Positions 1 through 8,926 of a stretch of DNA of 64,000 nt are shown here, one piece after another (position 1 is the stretch's first letter; the number at the start of each line of letters is the position of its first letter). The DNA is taken from the NCBI RefSeq assembly GCF_031932625.1, contig NZ_JAVSCK010000001.1, positions 1,054,001-1,118,000 of the forward strand, read 5' to 3'. Below the pieces are notes generated by a model. The model did not search any database. It had not been told where the DNA came from and was given only the letters and a program-made list of their open reading frames with translations. Both the position numbers and the translations under genes were made by a program. This DNA comes from Hwangdonia seohaensis. Lineage in GTDB: Bacteria; Bacteroidota; Bacteroidia; Flavobacteriales; Flavobacteriaceae.

Positions 1-599
1 CCACTAATTAATACAGAATTAAAATCCAATGTCCACTCCCAAACCAAACCATGTAAATCATAAACGCCCCAAACATTTTTTGGAGTTTGACCAATATTGC
101 TTTCGTTAGATCGTGTGGCTTCGTACCAAGCTAATATTTGCTCGTTATAGGTTTCTTTAACACGTGCATCTTTGGTTGTTTGGTCTGCCATAGCTACATA
201 TTCCCATTCATCAACCGTTGGTAAGCGTTTGCCTTGACATTCGCAATAGGCTTTGGCTGCAAACCAGGACACGTAGGTAATAGGACTATTTGATTTTTCG
301 GAATCTTTAAGCTTAAAGTCGGTTTCCCAATTGGCTAAATAACTCTTGTCAGCAAATAATCTGATGACTTTTGATTTTTGCCATTTTGGAAACTTTTTCA
401 CAAAATCTAAATATTGGGAATTGGAAACAGGATAAATATCCATTTCAAAATCTTTCACTTCAACTACTGTTGAGTCTCTTCCGTATAAGGGAATATATCT
501 ACTTCCTTCAATGAAAGCCATGTCTTTAGTTTGAGCTTGCAATGTTGTTTGAAAAACCACTAAAACAAACAATAATCTAAAGACTTGGCTAAAATTCAT
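1..599 (-). CDS. nirV: NirV-like protein, FGE-sulfatase (SUMF1) fold, 3' end outside window
   Basis: About 199 codons are visible, starting at an ATG at 599 and still open at base 1. The protein begins with a Sec signal peptide (hydrophobic core, then a QA-QT cleavage region) and continues as a formylglycine-generating-enzyme/SUMF1-type domain: a DMAFIEGS start, an F-x-M-D-I-YPVSN segment, YVSWFAAKAYCECQGKRLPTVDEWEYVA, and GVYDLHGLVWEWT. This fold is found in NirV, which lies next to nirK in several denitrifiers; its biochemical role there is unsettled. The gene starts 10 bp after the nirK stop, so the two form a nirK-nirV operon. The signal peptide places it in the periplasm. The fold is secure; the name rests on context. 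Confidence 0.8.
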   Translation of the reverse strand, partial: MNFSQVFRLLFVLVVFQTTLQAQTKDMAFIEGSRYIPLYGRDSTVVEVKDFEMDIYPVSNSQYLDFVKKFPKWQKSKVIRLFADKSYLANWETDFKLKDSEKSNSPITYVSWFAAKAYCECQGKRLPTVDEWEYVAMADQTTKDARVKETYNEQILAWYEATRSNESNIGQTPKNVWGVYDLHGLVWEWTLDFNSVLIS

Positions 600-609
600 G
601 TTTTTATTA

Positions 610-2079
610 TTATCGGTTTTTAACTTTATCAACCATTTCTTTGGTAACCACTTTTTTAGAATTGCCCCAACTGTTGTAAACGTATGTTAATACATTTGCA
701 ACCTCTTCAGATGAAATCATTTGCCTAGTCATTACACTGTTGTATTTTTCACCATTTACAGTAATCTCTCCAGACAAACCATTAACAACAATATCGATAG
801 CACGATTAACATCGGCATTTAAGTAATCTGATTTTGCCAATGGAGGAAATGCCTTTGGAATACCTTGACCTTCCGATTGGTGACAAGCAAAACAGGTCTG
901 CATATACACTTGTTTGCCATATTCCATTTGCTCCTCAAATGATTTAGCATGTGTTTTAGATTCTACAATTTCATCAGTTGTAGGCATTTCTTGAATGCCA
1001 GGACCTTCAGGTAAATAAATCCCTTCGCGAATTTCACCAGAATAAATTTTCTTATTCTCTTCACCTTCTACTTTAAGTATTCCTAAAGCCCCTTTGTTAA
1101 ATGCCCTAAAAATAGAATGGTCTACCAATACTAGTGAACCAGGTACATCAACTCTAAATTCTACTATGGCAGCTCCTCCAGCGGGTATTAGTGTTGTTTG
1201 GATGTTTTCATTAATTAAATCTCCTCCTTCAACATATACTTTGTCAAATATTTCGCCAATAACATGGAAAGATGATACTAAGTTTGGTCCTCCGTTACCT
1301 ACATAAAGTCTAACAGTTTCTCCAACTTTAGCTGTAATAGCGTTTTCACCTGTTAATGCGCCAACTCGTCCATTAAACACTACGTAGTCCGCTTTTTCAT
1401 CTACTGCTTTTTGCATGTCAAACGGTTGTAATCCTCTTTCGCCATTTTTTCCTTTGGTGTAAAAATCTCCTTGCATTATATAATATTCCTTATCTACTTG
1501 AGGTAAACCACCTTCAGGTTCTACCAAGATAAGACCATACATACCGTTTGCAATGTGCATTCCAACTGGTGCTGTTGCACAGTGGTATACATAAAGGCCT
1601 GGGTTTAATGTTTTAAATGAGAATGTTTTTTCATAGCCAGGAGCAACAAAAGAAGATTCGGCACCACCTCCTGGACCTGTAACAGCATGTAAATCTATAT
1701 TATGTGGCAATTTATTATCTGGATGGTTTGATAGTGTAAACTCTACCTCGTCACCAACGCGTGTTCTAATAAAACTTCCTGGTACCGAACCTCCAAATGT
1801 CCAGTACATGTAGGTTGTTCCATCTGTCATGGTTCCTTCTTGTTCAAGAATTTCCATATTAACAATTAGCTTTTTGGCTTTTCTTCTTCCCACGCCTCTT
1901 GGGACATTAGGAGGTGCTGTTAGTTCTGCTTGCATTTCATATCCCGTTGGAATATCTGCAGCATTTTCGTAAACTTTTTCCTCGCTATTAATGCAAGAAA
2001 TAAAAATAAAACTAGAAGTAACTAAACTTAAAAAAATCCAGAATGGACTCCTTTTAAATAATTCTTGGTCAGTTTTCAT
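610..2079 (-). CDS. nirK: Copper-containing nitrite reductase with C-terminal cytochrome c domain (lipoprotein)
   Basis: Reduces nitrite to nitric oxide. The 489-residue protein has a lipoprotein signal with the lipobox Cys at about residue 29 and two cupredoxin domains. Type 1 copper ligands are His126, Cys167, His175 and Met180. Type 2 ligands are His131, His166 and His321 (from the partner subunit), with catalytic Asp129 and His272. The H-N-I-D-L-H spacing matches well-studied NirK enzymes. A C-terminal class I cytochrome c domain (CFACH at 396-400, Met ligand near MTRQM) should deliver electrons directly to the type 1 copper, as in other NirK-heme c fusions. nirV follows 10 bp downstream. 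The gene has its own promoter with a Crp/Fnr-like site. Confidence 0.96.
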   Translation of the reverse strand: MKTDQELFKRSPFWIFLSLVTSSFIFISCINSEEKVYENAADIPTGYEMQAELTAPPNVPRGVGRRKAKKLIVNMEILEQEGTMTDGTTYMYWTFGGSVPGSFIRTRVGDEVEFTLSNHPDNKLPHNIDLHAVTGPGGGAESSFVAPGYEKTFSFKTLNPGLYVYHCATAPVGMHIANGMYGLILVEPEGGLPQVDKEYYIMQGDFYTKGKNGERGLQPFDMQKAVDEKADYVVFNGRVGALTGENAITAKVGETVRLYVGNGGPNLVSSFHVIGEIFDKVYVEGGDLINENIQTTLIPAGGAAIVEFRVDVPGSLVLVDHSIFRAFNKGALGILKVEGEENKKIYSGEIREGIYLPEGPGIQEMPTTDEIVESKTHAKSFEEQMEYGKQVYMQTCFACHQSEGQGIPKAFPPLAKSDYLNADVNRAIDIVVNGLSGEITVNGEKYNSVMTRQMISSEEVANVLTYVYNSWGNSKKVVTKEMVDKVKNR

Positions 2080-2138
2080 AAAATATTCTATTAGTTAGTT
2101 GTGATTGGTAATTAGGATGCTTTTGTCCTAATTGAAAT

Positions 2139-2183
2139 CAAATTTACATTTAGATTTAATCTGAAAACATGATATTTGTCATA
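2139..2183 (-). promoter_or_regulatory. nirK promoter: Crp/Fnr-type dyad plus TAnnTTTG
   Basis: On the minus strand a dyad of form ATGA-N6-TCAT (2169-2182) lies upstream of a perfect Bacteroidota -7 element TAAATTTG (2139-2146). The dyad centre is 36.5 bp from the last base of the -7 element, which puts an activator near -42, a class II position. The same 15-mer and the same spacing occur in front of the nos cluster (9453-9497). The TGA-N6-TCA layout is typical of Crp/Fnr-family regulators; which one binds is not known. Confidence 0.75.
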
Positions 2184-2236
2184 ATGTTAAGGGAATATAA
2201 AAAAAAATTGCATATCCTCAATCCGTAATACAGAAA

Positions 2237-2320
2237 ACGTAACGCCATGTTGTACCCGTTTCAGCATCTCATAATCATTTGTTGAACACGACACTGAAAC
2301 AAGTTCGGGTAACGAACCGA
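2237..2320. repeat. Degenerate dispersed palindromic repeat between nosY and nirK
   Basis: The 300-bp gap between nosY and nirK holds the nirK promoter and this imperfect palindrome. It has a TTTCAGCATCTC arm near 2260 and an ACTGAAACAAGTTCGGG arm near 2292-2308, which pair through TTTCAG and CTGAAA. From memory it resembles an intergenic repeat common in Flavobacteriaceae. Shorter relatives carrying AACAAGTTCAGCACA occur near 23584 and 48709. No gene is visible in it. Confidence 0.5.
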
Positions 2321-2379
2321 TTATGTCACATTAAGGACAATGAAAGAAAAGATATTCTTTTGCTAAATTCATATTGAAA

Positions 2380-3162
2380 CTAAAAATCCTTCTTTTTTGA
2401 TTTGAATATAATTCTCAGGACCGGAAAAATTACCCAAGCCGTTAGCATAATCGTGGATACAATCAATCCGAAATTAGTGCCAAAGAATTGCTTAAAAACA
2501 GCACCCGTATATCCTAATAGTGCCGAAATATCTAATTTTAAAAGAATGAGCGTTCTCGATAAATCGATAGGATTGAGCATGGTGCCAACCAACGATAACT
2601 TATCTAACGGGTAATCTTCAAACAAAATTAAAGTCATTAAAAACAGCCCGTCGTAAATCACCGCCAAAAATAGCCACAATAAAATGGCGTAACCAAAACC
2701 TTTGATTTTATTTTCGTTTGATAAAGCGATATTAAAAGCCAATGCCGTGAATATTAGGGTTAAAAAAGTACCCGTTATGAGCAGCAACGAAAAATCCCAA
2801 ATGGCACTACTTTCAAACAACCCGTAAAATACAAACGGGATGCCCAAGCCCAAAATCAAACTCATTGAAAGCGATAGTGCAACACCTAAATATTGACCCA
2901 AAAATATACTTGACCGTTTTAAGGGTTGCGCCAATAAAAGTTCGGTAAATTCTTTGGAGTTGTAGTAGTACATCACGCCAAAAATGGTGCCGATTAATGG
3001 TACTAAAACTATAATAACATTCATTAAAGTAATCACAGCCTTTGAAAGGTCGTTGTTTAAAAACAAGAGTACAATACCAAGCATTAAATAGAATGCAAAA
3101 TAAACGTAACTCCAACGGCTGCGCATGAGGTCGTAAAAACTGTATTTTAATATTTTAAGCAT
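2380..3162 (-). CDS. nosY: NosY, ABC transporter permease of the nos system
   Basis: Inner membrane permease subunit with about six hydrophobic segments (ABC-2 type). It forms the NosDFY complex that matures the NosZ copper centres. The start is taken as the ATG at 3162 (protein MLKILKYSFYDL..., 260 aa). A farther upstream ATG at 3192 would overlap nosF by 38 bp, whereas 3162 gives an 8-bp overlap, normal for translational coupling. It is the last gene of the nos cluster, followed by a 300-bp gap before nirK. Recent work on NosDFY describes it as a mechanical ABC machine acting on periplasmic NosD rather than a simple transporter. Confidence 0.9.
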   Translation of the reverse strand: MLKILKYSFYDLMRSRWSYVYFAFYLMLGIVLLFLNNDLSKAVITLMNVIIVLVPLIGTIFGVMYYYNSKEFTELLLAQPLKRSSIFLGQYLGVALSLSMSLILGLGIPFVFYGLFESSAIWDFSLLLITGTFLTLIFTALAFNIALSNENKIKGFGYAILLWLFLAVIYDGLFLMTLILFEDYPLDKLSLVGTMLNPIDLSRTLILLKLDISALLGYTGAVFKQFFGTNFGLIVSTIMLTAWVIFPVLRIIFKSKKKDF

Positions 3163-3862
3163 GGTTTTCTGAAAGTATTGATGCGATTGCATGTTCGAAA
3201 TCGGGTTGTTCGGTCTTGTTTTTTAATTCTGAAATGGTGCCCTTAAAGTAAATTTTACCTTCTAATAAAAATACGATTTCATCGGAAACCTCTTCAACAA
3301 AACTCATAATGTGCGAGGTTATTAAAATGGTTTTTCCTTTGGCTTTTTCTACTTGAATTAAATCCTTTAATCGAATTAGCGAAATAGGGTCTAAGCCTGT
3401 TGTGGGTTCGTCTAGAATAATTAACGGACTATCAAACATAAAGGTTAATACCAAGTTTACTTTTTGTTTTGTACCTCCGGAAAGGGTGCCCAGTTTTTTG
3501 TCTAAAAACGGCTCTAATTTAAAAAGCTTGATTAAACGCTCGTCTTCATCGGTGTGTTTGCGCAAATCCTTAATCATTTTAATTAATTCCTTTACTTTTA
3601 AATTGCTCGGGAAGTTGGCAATTTGCGGCAAATAATCGATTTTATGTCTGTAATCTGAATTCTTTCTTACGTTTTCTCCAAGTACGGAAATGGCGCCTTT
3701 ATTGGGTATAACCATGCCCAAAATAGATTTTATCAATGTGGTTTTACCAGAGCCGTTAGGACCCAGAACAGCAAAAATACCGCCCTCGCTAATTTCTAAA
3801 TCTAGCGCGCTTAAAACTTGGTTTTTACCGAATTTTTTATGTAAATTTTGAATGCTTACCAT
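3155..3862 (-). CDS. nosF: NosF, ABC transporter ATPase of the nos system
   Basis: A 235-residue nucleotide-binding subunit that powers NosDFY. Walker A is GPNGSGKTT at about residues 34-42, the signature is LSGGTKQKV near 127, Walker B is PLIILDEPTTGLDP near 145-160, and the switch His lies in ILITSHIMS. It overlaps nosD by 7 bp at its start and nosY by 8 bp at its end, so the three are co-translated. The length is slightly shorter than proteobacterial NosF (about 300 aa). Confidence 0.93.
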   Translation of the reverse strand: MVSIQNLHKKFGKNQVLSALDLEISEGGIFAVLGPNGSGKTTLIKSILGMVIPNKGAISVLGENVRKNSDYRHKIDYLPQIANFPSNLKVKELIKMIKDLRKHTDEDERLIKLFKLEPFLDKKLGTLSGGTKQKVNLVLTFMFDSPLIILDEPTTGLDPISLIRLKDLIQVEKAKGKTILITSHIMSFVEEVSDEIVFLLEGKIYFKGTISELKNKTEQPDFEHAIASILSENHA

Positions 3863-5091
3863 GTTATTTTTTTCATTTTAGGTTTATTGTCCAGTAAATT
3901 ATCTGGCGTAAAAACAGGGGATACTTTCTCGGAAAAATCAATAATATCTATAAACAAACTACGCAGTAAAATAATGGTTTCCGGTGTTCTGTTTACAATA
4001 TATGAAAACAATTTTACGGGTCTGTAGGGCACATCGCCTATGCCGTCTTTATCTAAATCGTAACCTGTATAGTTGCTCCAAAAATTAGATTCAAAACCAT
4101 TATCGTTAATCTTGCTGTTATAAGAAACATCAAAGGAATTATACAAAAAGTTGTTGCTTTTAAAGAGGTTGGCATAACAGGCGCCGCGAACTTTTAAGGC
4201 CCAACCATTACTTATAAAGTTGTTGTTTATGTAGTTGATTCTGTTAGAGCCTTCAACATTAATGCCTATGGTGTTATCTTTAAATGTGTTGCCCTGTATT
4301 TCGGCATCGTTTATTTCCTTTAGAAGTAAACCATAAGATGCGGTACCCCAATTTTCCTTAAAAATGTTATTGTACATTTTTATTCTTTTTGAAAACATAA
4401 CGGCCACTCCGGCACCATTGTTTTCAAATATATTGTCTTGGTACATATCGTCATTAGAAAACATAAAGTGCAGACCATAACGCACATTTAAAGAGCTTAC
4501 GTTGTTTTTTATGGTACAAAAATCTGAAAATTCTAAATAGATGCCATCTCTAACGTGTTGCACAAAATTGTGTTCGATGTCTACATTTTTACTGTACCAC
4601 AACTGTATGCCATTGCCCGAGTTGTATTCTTCAACGGCATCACCAATTATTTTGTTATGAAACACTTTACCGTCTCTTGATCTTTCAATATAAATACCAA
4701 AGAAGAGTTTTTCTAAAACCAGGTTTTGAATGGTAAAGTTTTTACTGTTTTTTACGCGAATAGCGGCATAGTCTTCAGTATAACTTGTGCCAACGTTTAT
4801 AATAAACAAGCCGTCGACCGTAACATTATCAGAGGTAACGGTGATGATTTCACCTTTTGCTTCGCCATCAATTACCGGATAATTTTCGCCAATAATGGTT
4901 AATGGTTTGTCTACTTTAATGTTGTGCTCTTTGTAAGTACCTTTTTTAACAATAATGGTGTCGAAATCTTTAGCTTGTGCAATGCCTTCTTTTAAAGTAG
5001 AAATATTGCAACTGCCGCAAACCTCGATAGTTTGTGCCATAGTTAGGTTAGCCATTAAGATGGCGGATAAAAAAACGATAATATGTTTCAT
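3856..5091 (-). CDS. nosD: NosD, periplasmic copper-assembly protein
   Basis: A 411-residue protein with a Sec signal peptide (about 19 residues ending in MAQ). The body is a right-handed parallel beta-helix built of repeated N-N / G-I-x-V turns (CASH/NosD repeats) between about residues 45 and 345. It is the periplasmic partner of the NosFY ABC complex and receives copper from NosL for NosZ. A DLDKDGIGDVPYRP segment near 345-358 is a typical NosD Asp-rich loop. It lies 4 bp after nosL. Confidence 0.92.
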   Translation of the reverse strand: MKHIIVFLSAILMANLTMAQTIEVCGSCNISTLKEGIAQAKDFDTIIVKKGTYKEHNIKVDKPLTIIGENYPVIDGEAKGEIITVTSDNVTVDGLFIINVGTSYTEDYAAIRVKNSKNFTIQNLVLEKLFFGIYIERSRDGKVFHNKIIGDAVEEYNSGNGIQLWYSKNVDIEHNFVQHVRDGIYLEFSDFCTIKNNVSSLNVRYGLHFMFSNDDMYQDNIFENNGAGVAVMFSKRIKMYNNIFKENWGTASYGLLLKEINDAEIQGNTFKDNTIGINVEGSNRINYINNNFISNGWALKVRGACYANLFKSNNFLYNSFDVSYNSKINDNGFESNFWSNYTGYDLDKDGIGDVPYRPVKLFSYIVNRTPETIILLRSLFIDIIDFSEKVSPVFTPDNLLDNKPKMKKITW

Positions 5092-5095
5092 GGTA

Positions 5096-5533
5096 CTAGT
5101 CTTTAAATTTTGCTAGTAATTCGGTCCAGGTATACAAGTCGCCTCCTTTTTCAGCCTGTGTTTTTTCAGCGTCAGCTTTATTTTTAAACGCCGATAGAAA
5201 GGCGCCCATTGGGCTTGGGATGTTTTCGCTAATTAAAAAAGTGGCCTTTGTAGCATCAATTAAAGCTTCGGGTTCTGTGTAGTTGTTGGATAGGTAAAGT
5301 TTAATTTCAGAAGTGTCGAATTCGTCCATAAAATGGATCATACATTCTGTGGCATCAAACATATAGACCTTGCCTTTTTTGGTTACAATTTCTGCGGCGT
5401 GGACTTTATCAACAATGGTCATTTTACAAAAATGGCAACCATCGCTTCCGTAGTTTATTGGTTTTGGTTTTACATCACAACTGAAACATATCAGTAATAA
5501 TGCAATAATTGAATAGTGTTTTAGTGTTTGCAT
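5096..5533 (-). CDS. nosL: NosL, copper chaperone lipoprotein
   Basis: A 145-residue lipoprotein (lipobox LLLICFSC, Cys19). It contains the NosL motif C-H-F-C-K-M at about residues 34-39 and a downstream Met/Cys-rich MFDATECMIHFM segment. NosL binds Cu(I) and hands it to apo-NosZ through NosDFY. The gene sits between the NosB-position membrane protein (26 bp upstream) and nosD (4 bp downstream), the usual order in Bacteroidota nos clusters. Confidence 0.92.
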   Translation of the reverse strand: MQTLKHYSIIALLLICFSCDVKPKPINYGSDGCHFCKMTIVDKVHAAEIVTKKGKVYMFDATECMIHFMDEFDTSEIKLYLSNNYTEPEALIDATKATFLISENIPSPMGAFLSAFKNKADAEKTQAEKGGDLYTWTELLAKFKD

Positions 5534-5559
5534 GATTTTAGTGTTTTAAAAATGCGGTG

Positions 5560-6180
5560 TTATTGCGTTGCTTTTTTTAAGCTTGTTTTTCTGCCCAACC
5601 AGAACGCAACAAGTGTTAATGTCATTCCCACAAACATAAGATAACCGCCCGTATGTGGCAATGAGGTAACATCAAAATTTAATAGTTTTTGAAATCCGAA
5701 TAATGGTGGTTTGTAGGTCATGGGCGTACCATCTGGATTATTTAATTTTAAAATAGCATGTGGGTCTAGATTGCTACCGTAATCGATTAGCCAGTTGTTA
5801 AAATCGTACATACCTAAAATTCCTAATACAGACATGAGTACAAACCAGCCCAAGAAAAATTTGTAGCTTATTTTTTTAAGGAAACCTAATAAACCAATAA
5901 CAACACCCAAGATTACCATGCCCAAAATAACTTTTGGAAATACGGCGAACTCCCACATTTCATCTGCTTTAGGTATCGTTTTCATACCTATATAGTGGTT
6001 TAACCCATCAATGTTTTGTAAATCGAATTCTTCGACACCTTGTATGCCATCAATATAAATATTCATACCAAGTGGGTCTGGATATTGTGGGGCACCAAGC
6101 ATGATATTCCATAAAGGAAATTTAAAAAGTCCTAATAACAGTAATGATCCTATAATCATTATTATGCCAGCCTTTTTCAT
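5560..6180 (-). CDS. Four-helix membrane protein in the NosB position
   Basis: A 206-residue protein with four predicted transmembrane segments (about residues 5-27, 83-101, 108-126 and 178-198) and a soluble loop between helices 1 and 2. A gene of this kind directly follows nosZ in clade II clusters and has been called nosB; no biochemical role is established. Context suggests a part in NosZ maturation or in electron transfer to it. It is separated from nosZ by a 142-bp gap holding a hairpin. I do not assign a catalytic motif. Confidence 0.7.
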   Translation of the reverse strand: MKKAGIIMIIGSLLLLGLFKFPLWNIMLGAPQYPDPLGMNIYIDGIQGVEEFDLQNIDGLNHYIGMKTIPKADEMWEFAVFPKVILGMVILGVVIGLLGFLKKISYKFFLGWFVLMSVLGILGMYDFNNWLIDYGSNLDPHAILKLNNPDGTPMTYKPPLFGFQKLLNFDVTSLPHTGGYLMFVGMTLTLVAFWLGRKTSLKKATQ

Positions 6181-6251
6181 AATATTATATGTTGATAGTT
6201 ATTGGGTTGAGTGAGGTTTCTGTGTAAACAGATAATAGTGTTTTAAAAAGA

Positions 6252-6282
6252 AAGGCGAGAGCGAAATATCAACCCTCGCCTT
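6252..6282 (-). terminator. Hairpin between nosZ and the membrane-protein gene
   Basis: On the minus strand AAGGCGAG and CTCGCCTT form an 8-bp stem with a 15-nt loop, followed by TCTTTTT. It lies inside the nos cluster just after the nosZ stop. It could partly terminate or protect nosZ mRNA, so that nosZ is expressed more than the assembly genes. Confidence 0.65.
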
Positions 6283-6322
6283 ATTTAGAGAAATAAACAC
6301 TAAAACAAAATTTCTCTAATTT

Positions 6323-8293
6323 TTATTCAATATCTTCTCCTAATGACCATTTTAAAGGCACATTGCTATTTGCCGGAGACACGCGAACATAACCTTGCAT
6401 TTCTTGGTGTAGCGCTGAACAGAAATCTGTACAATAGAATGGCCATACACCAACTTGTTTTGGTTCCCATGTTAAGGTTCTGGTTTGTCCAGGAGCGATT
6501 AACAATTCGGCATTATTAGCGCCAATCATTGCGAAACCGTGAGGTACATCAAAATCCTGCTCTAAGTTGGTAACATGGAAGAATACCTTGTCTCCTACTT
6601 TAATGCCTTCAATGTTATCTGGTGTAAAGTGGCTACGTATTAAGGTCATGTAAACATGCACGTTTTTACCGTCTCTAACCACTTTGGTTTCACTTTCGTT
6701 GGTAGCTTTACGCGGATGTTTGTTATCGGCAAGCTTATAGAATTTAAGTGAGTTTTCTTTAATTATTTCTGCTGGAATAGCGGCAGCATAATGTGGCTCA
6801 CCATGTGTTGGGAAATCTAAAAGTAATTCCATTTTTTCACCAGAAATATCATACAATTGTGCAGAGTGCTCCATTTCTGGGCCAACTGGTAAATAACGGT
6901 CTTTTGTAATTTTGTTCATCGCGAACATGTATTTTCCAAAAGGTTCTCTAGAGTTTCCACCTGGAATGGTTAAGTGACCAACAGAGTAATACGTTGGTTT
7001 TCTGTCGATAACTTCCCAAGTGCCTAATTTCCATTTTACAACTTCAGAAGAGATAAAGAAGGTTGTATAAGCGTTTCCTTTACCATCAAATTCAGTATGT
7101 AAAGGGCCTAATCCTGGTTGCTCTACCGAACCTGCCAATACATCTTCGAAATTTAAAACCGGAATGCCATAAGCATCACCTGCGAATTTCTCATTTTCAA
7201 TGGCATCTAGCATTTTTGTAAATGAATGCACTGTTAAGTTAGCAGATAATTTACCATTACCTACAATGTATTCTCCTGAAGGATCTACATCACAACCATG
7301 AGGCGATTTTGGTGTTGGTAATAAATATACAGCTCCAGGAACTTCAGAAGGGTTAATTACACGCACTTCTTTTTTCATGGTAGACGTGGTAATGTGTGTG
7401 TTTTCATCAAGGATGTTGTGTGCATAGTTTGCTGGCATCATAGTGCCACCTCCATTGTTCACGTATTCTTCAATTTTTTTCCAGTTAATGGCTGCAATAA
7501 AATCCTTATCGTTTTGAGAAGCGTTAACTTCTAATAAAGTACTTGCTTCTTCAGTGTTATAGGTTGTAAAGAAGAACCATCCGTGAGATTTTCCACGTCC
7601 AGGGTGTGATAAATCATAGTTAAATCCTGGCATCAACACTTGGAATTTAATATCCATATGTCCGTGCTCTGGATCAACAGAAATAAAAGTTAGCGCCCCT
7701 TTAAAGTTTCCTTTATAGTCTTTAATTGGCATATCTCTTTGAGGCACTGGAACAGAGAAACGTGTTCCTGCTACCACATATTCCGTGTTTTCTGTGATAA
7801 AAGATGAACTGTGGTTACCTGCACTGTTTGGAATTTCAATAATTTCTTCCGTTTCAAACGATCTTAATCCAACTCTGGCAATACGAGGTGTGTTGTTTCC
7901 GTTGATAAATACCCAACGGCCATCTAATACGCCATTGGTTTGGGAAATGTCTGGGTGATGCGAATCGTCCCAAGGAATAAAACCATAAGAGGTTTCTAAC
8001 ATAGGTTTTGATTCTTCAGAATATCCGTAACCGTTTGTTGGGAATTGCGAAAACACAGGGATTTCTTTAAACAATCGTCCTGATGGTAAACCGTAAACTG
8101 TAAGGTTACCACTGTATCCACCAGATATAAACGCGTAATGCGAGTCGTGCTCACCGGGAGCAACATATACTTTTTCAGCAATATTACTTGCTAAGGCTCC
8201 AGATTTTCCACCTGATTTACCCGAGTTATTACAGCTTGTAAATGCTACGAGAACACATAAAGCTGCAACGCTTATTTTAAATATTTTTTTCAT
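6323..8293 (-). CDS. nosZ: Nitrous-oxide reductase, clade II (Sec-exported)
   Basis: Reduces N2O to N2 in the periplasm. The 656-residue precursor has a Sec/lipoprotein-like signal (MKKIFKIS... VAFTSC) and no twin arginine, which marks clade II. The seven-bladed propeller carries the CuZ histidine motifs DDSHHPD, SPHGCDVDPSGEY, GPLHTEFDG and THGEPHYAA. The C-terminal cupredoxin domain has the CuA signature C-T-D-F-C-S-A-L-H-Q-E-M near residue 625. A fasciclin lipoprotein and a cytochrome c are encoded upstream, and nosL-D-F-Y downstream. No cytochrome c extension is fused to it. Confidence 0.97.
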   Translation of the reverse strand: MKKIFKISVAALCVLVAFTSCNNSGKSGGKSGALASNIAEKVYVAPGEHDSHYAFISGGYSGNLTVYGLPSGRLFKEIPVFSQFPTNGYGYSEESKPMLETSYGFIPWDDSHHPDISQTNGVLDGRWVFINGNNTPRIARVGLRSFETEEIIEIPNSAGNHSSSFITENTEYVVAGTRFSVPVPQRDMPIKDYKGNFKGALTFISVDPEHGHMDIKFQVLMPGFNYDLSHPGRGKSHGWFFFTTYNTEEASTLLEVNASQNDKDFIAAINWKKIEEYVNNGGGTMMPANYAHNILDENTHITTSTMKKEVRVINPSEVPGAVYLLPTPKSPHGCDVDPSGEYIVGNGKLSANLTVHSFTKMLDAIENEKFAGDAYGIPVLNFEDVLAGSVEQPGLGPLHTEFDGKGNAYTTFFISSEVVKWKLGTWEVIDRKPTYYSVGHLTIPGGNSREPFGKYMFAMNKITKDRYLPVGPEMEHSAQLYDISGEKMELLLDFPTHGEPHYAAAIPAEIIKENSLKFYKLADNKHPRKATNESETKVVRDGKNVHVYMTLIRSHFTPDNIEGIKVGDKVFFHVTNLEQDFDVPHGFAMIGANNAELLIAPGQTRTLTWEPKQVGVWPFYCTDFCSALHQEMQGYVRVSPANSNVPLKWSLGEDIE

Positions 8294-8322
8294 TGTTATA
8301 TAGAATTTGATTAGTGTTTTTT

Positions 8323-8901
8323 TTATTCTTCCGTTGGAGGTAATAATACCTTGTCAATTACATGTACTATCCCGTTTCCTGCTGGTACGCTGGCAATAAT
8401 TTTTGCGCCTCCAATTAGGGGTTCTCCATCTACAACTTCAACTTTTACATAGCCATTGTTGGCTTGTCCTAGTTTTTTAAATTTCTTCAAAAAGTCTTTA
8501 GAGTAATTTCCAGGAGTTACGTGGTACTTTAAAATATTGGCCAAAGCATCTTTGTTTTCTGGTTTTAACAGGTTTTCAACGGTACCTTCCGGTAAAGCGG
8601 CAAAAGCTTCATTGGTTGGTGCAAAAACCATTAACGGACCTGCATTTACCAATGCATTTTCCAGTTGCGCAGCTTGAACGGCCGCCACTAATGTAGAGTG
8701 GTCTGCAGAGCCAATTGCTATTTGCAGGACATTAGGTGTAGATCCATCATCTTCAATAAAAGCCTGTCCTGTACGTTCTTCAGATGCACTTTCAGTTGAT
8801 GTAGCCGTAGAGTTCGTTGAGGTTTGTTTCGTTTCGTTTTTACAAGAGTACATTAATGCTACCGATGCAAAAACCAAAAACAGTAGTTTAGTAGTTTTCA
8901 T
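8323..8901 (-). CDS. Fasciclin-domain lipoprotein in the nos cluster
   Basis: A 192-residue lipoprotein (lipobox VALMYSC, Cys20), then a Ser/Thr-rich linker and one fasciclin (FAS1) domain: D-H-S-T-L-V-A-A-V near residue 68, VFAPTNEAFAALP near 97-109, L-K-Y-H-V-T-P near 125, and GNGIVHVIDKVLLPP at the end. FAS1 domains mediate protein or surface contacts. It lies 29 bp upstream of nosZ in the same operon. A role in holding NosZ or its cytochrome donor at the membrane is a guess from context. Confidence 0.88.
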   Translation of the reverse strand: MKTTKLLFLVFASVALMYSCKNETKQTSTNSTATSTESASEERTGQAFIEDDGSTPNVLQIAIGSADHSTLVAAVQAAQLENALVNAGPLMVFAPTNEAFAALPEGTVENLLKPENKDALANILKYHVTPGNYSKDFLKKFKKLGQANNGYVKVEVVDGEPLIGGAKIIASVPAGNGIVHVIDKVLLPPTEE

Positions 8902-8926
8902 TAGTTATGGTTTTTAGTTGTGTTAC

